NCBI RefSeq assembly: GCF_015207105.1
Contig: NZ_JADEXO010000008.1
Location: forward strand, 37,768-101,767
Direction of reading: 5' to 3'
Length of the DNA: 64,000 bases
Source of the DNA: a cf. Phormidesmis sp. LEGE 11477
Lineage (GTDB): Bacteria; Cyanobacteriota; Cyanobacteriia; Phormidesmidales; Phormidesmidaceae
The notes under the pieces are model-generated. The model was not told where the DNA came from. It ran no database searches and saw nothing but the letters and a program-made list of their open reading frames with translations. Positions 61,929 through 64,000 of the stretch are shown here, piece after piece. Each line of letters starts with the position of its first letter. Positions within the stretch are counted from its first letter, which is position 1. A program made the translations under genes and the position numbers.

Positions 61929-62888
61929 CTAAAGCTGGATAGAACTACACAAAATTTTGTATAGCTTTAATCTCGACTTTCGCAGCCATGATAGAGCTAC
62001 GAGTATAGGAAAAACAAGCAAGTACTTAAATCTCATGAGTTGACTATTCCAAACAAACGTTGAAATATAAAGTCGCAGGGCATTACACACATCACCTTGT
62101 CGAAGGCAGGCTAGACTGACAGGGCGAACATGCCGAGTCAGAATTTCTAAACGTTCTATCTTTCGACTTGCTTCGCCTGGGTACTGACCGCTATTCTCCT
62201 GTGCTACAAGATGATAGCTACCTTGAAAGGTTTTGTCACGACTTGCGGTAGCGGAATTTGCATGGCGGCGGTAGGCAGAAATAACGGGCATGTCGATACT
62301 TACAAAGCCTTCTACTACTCCTAGCTTCAGCCACAAGTCTGAATCTTCACCATTGATACTTTTATTAGTAAATCCACCACTTTTTCTCAACAATTGCGTC
62401 TGAATTGCGGTAGCGCTAGGCAGTATCCATATGGATAATCTGCTAGCCGCCAAGTAATCAGAGAAAAACCGAAATCTCACGTCGGTCTGCCGGATTTCCT
62501 TTAATTCCTGCTCGTGATAGAAATTACAAACACTTCCAGACAAGAAAGAAGCTTGCGTTTTTTCAATCACTCGCTTATATACCGATAGAGTCCAGGGAAA
62601 CCAGAAGTCATCACTATCTAAGAATGCTACATATTTTCCCCTTGCTTGTTTAATACCAAGATTTCTGGCTTGCCCAGGGCCTTTATTTTGCTGACGAATC
62701 AATTTAATTCTACTATCATAGCCCTCTACAACTTGACTGGTGCGGTCGATGGAACCATCATCAATAACTATTATTTCGTAGTCTTTATACTCTTGAGAAA
62801 GAACAGAATCTAGAGTCCTTGTGATAAGAATTTCTCTGTTGTGTACAGGAATAATTACTGAGAAGAAAGGATTAGTCATCTTGCTCAC
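61929..62888 (-). CDS. Glycosyltransferase, GT2 type
   Basis: A 319-residue GT-A enzyme: FFSVIIPVHNREILITRTLDSVLSQEYKDYEIIVIDDGSIDRT, GPGQARNLGIKQARGKYVAFLDSDDFWFPW and SINGEDSDLWLKLG. A hydrophobic segment with basic flank near residue 285-300 (KYLLVFPILVALSWLRKSR) may anchor it. The region has lower GC than its neighbours by eye, which would fit a variable cluster exchanged by transfer. It lies 36 bp before the GT2 gene downstream. Confidence 0.87.
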   Translation of the reverse strand: MSKMTNPFFSVIIPVHNREILITRTLDSVLSQEYKDYEIIVIDDGSIDRTSQVVEGYDSRIKLIRQQNKGPGQARNLGIKQARGKYVAFLDSDDFWFPWTLSVYKRVIEKTQASFLSGSVCNFYHEQELKEIRQTDVRFRFFSDYLAASRLSIWILPSATAIQTQLLRKSGGFTNKSINGEDSDLWLKLGVVEGFVSIDMPVISAYRRHANSATASRDKTFQGSYHLVAQENSGQYPGEASRKIERLEILTRHVRPVSLACLRQGDVCNALRLYISTFVWNSQLMRFKYLLVFPILVALSWLRKSRLKLYKILCSSIQL

Positions 62889-63013
62889 CTTCTACTGAAG
62901 CTCTGTTGTAGGAACAAACAATGGCAGTAACCTCAGATCCACGTATGAGCTGTTCGACATGTGTAGGTTTAGGCTCTAGATGGTTCAACGAGCGTGCTTC
63001 TTCGTAAGTCGAC

Positions 63014-63961
63014 TCAGCGTCCCATGAGACTTCGTTTGACGTAGGCTATATTTTCGGCTCGAGAGAATCCTGCCAGGTGATAGGCAAACCTATAAAGCGC
63101 TGGCGCTGATGCACCTGTTGGCACAAACTTCCGCTGTGAGCAGTGTATTCGACTGATTAAGCGTTTAGCCCATACTGGATCGAATAACCATATCAAACGA
63201 GCGCATTCAAAGCGAGCTTGATTGATTGCCTGCTGTCGCACAGGGGTGAGTTGATCAGTTTTTTTTAGATACGCTTCTAAGCTATCTTCGACTGCCAAAC
63301 GCTGTCGAAAAACTTCAGGCATATCTCGCTTACAGACCGTCTCCTCGCTCCACTGCCTATAAATTGAACTGGCGTGAGAACAATAGACAAACCGTTTATT
63401 AGCTTTCAACAATCGTAGATAGAGCTCGTGCTCTTGACAGCAGGGCTGGTCGTCCTTCCAACAGCCTACATCAACAATCGCCCGCTTGCGCCATAGCGGA
63501 CTGCCCGTTTGAGGGAGATGCCAAAGAGCCAAAAGAACGAAGGGATCTTTGGGTGTAGGAATTTTCCGAATCTCGTGGGATGAGTCAGTACCGTCACGGT
63601 ATTCTATGACACTAGGACTGTATATAACATCGGCCTCGGGCTCTCTTCTTACCACACCTATATGTTCTTCTATTTTTTGTGGAAGTAAGTAGTCATCTGC
63701 ATCTAAGTACTGTAGCCATCTTCCTGTACTTAGCGCTAGTAGCCGGTTTCGGGCGGCGTTTCCGCCTTTATTTGGACCTGACTCCCAACGGATAGTTCCG
63801 CCGAAGCCCTTAATGATAGATAGACTAGCGTCCGTTGAACCGTCATCTACGACAATGACTTCCTTGTTAGGAAAAGTTTGGGCTAAGGCACTACTAATAG
63901 CCTGAGCGATCCACTGCTCCGCGTTGTAGCAGGGAATAAGAATACTAACGGTTGGATGCAC
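63014..63961 (-). CDS. Glycosyltransferase, GT2 type
   Basis: A 315-residue GT-A enzyme: PTVSILIPCYNAEQWIAQAISSALAQTFPNKEVIVVDDGSTDASL, GGNAARNRLLALSTGRWLQYLDADDYLLPQKIEEH and CQEHELYLRLLKA. The C-terminal third has LIWLFDPVWAKRLISRIH. It is the first gene of the cluster in the window; the cluster may continue beyond 64000. The gap of 125 bp before the next gene may hold a promoter. Confidence 0.88.
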   Translation of the reverse strand: MHPTVSILIPCYNAEQWIAQAISSALAQTFPNKEVIVVDDGSTDASLSIIKGFGGTIRWESGPNKGGNAARNRLLALSTGRWLQYLDADDYLLPQKIEEHIGVVRREPEADVIYSPSVIEYRDGTDSSHEIRKIPTPKDPFVLLALWHLPQTGSPLWRKRAIVDVGCWKDDQPCCQEHELYLRLLKANKRFVYCSHASSIYRQWSEETVCKRDMPEVFRQRLAVEDSLEAYLKKTDQLTPVRQQAINQARFECARLIWLFDPVWAKRLISRIHCSQRKFVPTGASAPALYRFAYHLAGFSRAENIAYVKRSLMGR

Positions 63962-64000
63962 TTTTCTAAGGCTATTATGAGATGTTTGAGAATTTAGGAC

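Noticed and set aside
1..64000. CRISPR arrays, tRNA or rRNA genes, insertion sequences, prophage
   Set aside because: I scanned the spacers for repeats with regular spacing, cloverleaf arms and transposase-like frames and found none; short RNAs could still be missed without covariance search.

Overview
The window comes from a cyanobacterium that makes phycoerythrin (PE) as well as phycocyanin (PC). The evidence is a phycobilisome gene region of about 20 kb, the inducible NDH-1 CO2-uptake cluster, the proton-translocating transhydrogenase pntAB, and repeated HIP1 octamers (GCGATCGC, for example at 1434, 3218 and 7774). The genus cannot be fixed from sequence alone. I saw no rRNA, tRNA, insertion sequence or CRISPR array.

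Region 1 (1-20.0 kb) is for light harvesting. After the 5' part of ribF and nblA (phycobilisome degradation), the minus strand carries cpeC-cpeD-cpeE-cpeS-cpeT-cpeR followed by cpcT: three PE rod linkers, lyases and the PE activator. Upstream of cpeC, on the same strand, lie a short helical protein, a HEAT-repeat CpeF/MpeU-like protein, an orphan beta-phycobiliprotein-like protein, and an ankyrin-repeat protein overlapping it by 4 bp. The plus strand holds a CpcS, a CpeZ/NblB-like HEAT protein, two more CpcS-family lyases, pebA-pebB (phycoerythrobilin synthesis) and cpcB-cpcA-cpcE-cpcF (PC subunits and alpha-Cys84 lyase). Together these make the pigment, attach it and assemble rods. The PE apoproteins cpeB/cpeA, the lyase cpeY and the PC rod linkers are not in the window.

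Region 2 (20-35 kb) is core metabolism and housekeeping: a PanE-like reductase, two tandem GT-C-type membrane glycosyltransferases, pntB/pntA, a DUF2808 protein, then the conserved rpmH-rnpA-PH-domain-yidC-jag-yceD string, a PNPOx-fold protein and a secreted repeat protein.

Region 3 (35-53 kb): ndhF3-ndhD3-cupA-cupS (inducible CO2 uptake), a GCS2-type glutamate-cysteine ligase, flavin reductase, thioesterase, malic enzyme, a SRPBCC protein with a Pro/Asp/Tyr-rich tail, exported unknowns, a PD-(D/E)XK-like protein, an HtpX-type protease, a 1033-residue fusion of a PlsY-like membrane domain to a dikinase-like module, and an alpha/beta hydrolase.

Region 4 (53.5-64 kb) is a minus-strand surface-polysaccharide cluster: four GT4 and three GT2 glycosyltransferases, a Wzy-like polymerase and a sulfotransferase. 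It runs towards the right edge of the window.

Most noteworthy: the orphan phycobiliprotein-like/ankyrin pair, the PlsY-dikinase fusion, a 26-bp element present both inside the PE operon and 48 kb away in the polysaccharide cluster, and hairpins between the rod-linker genes.
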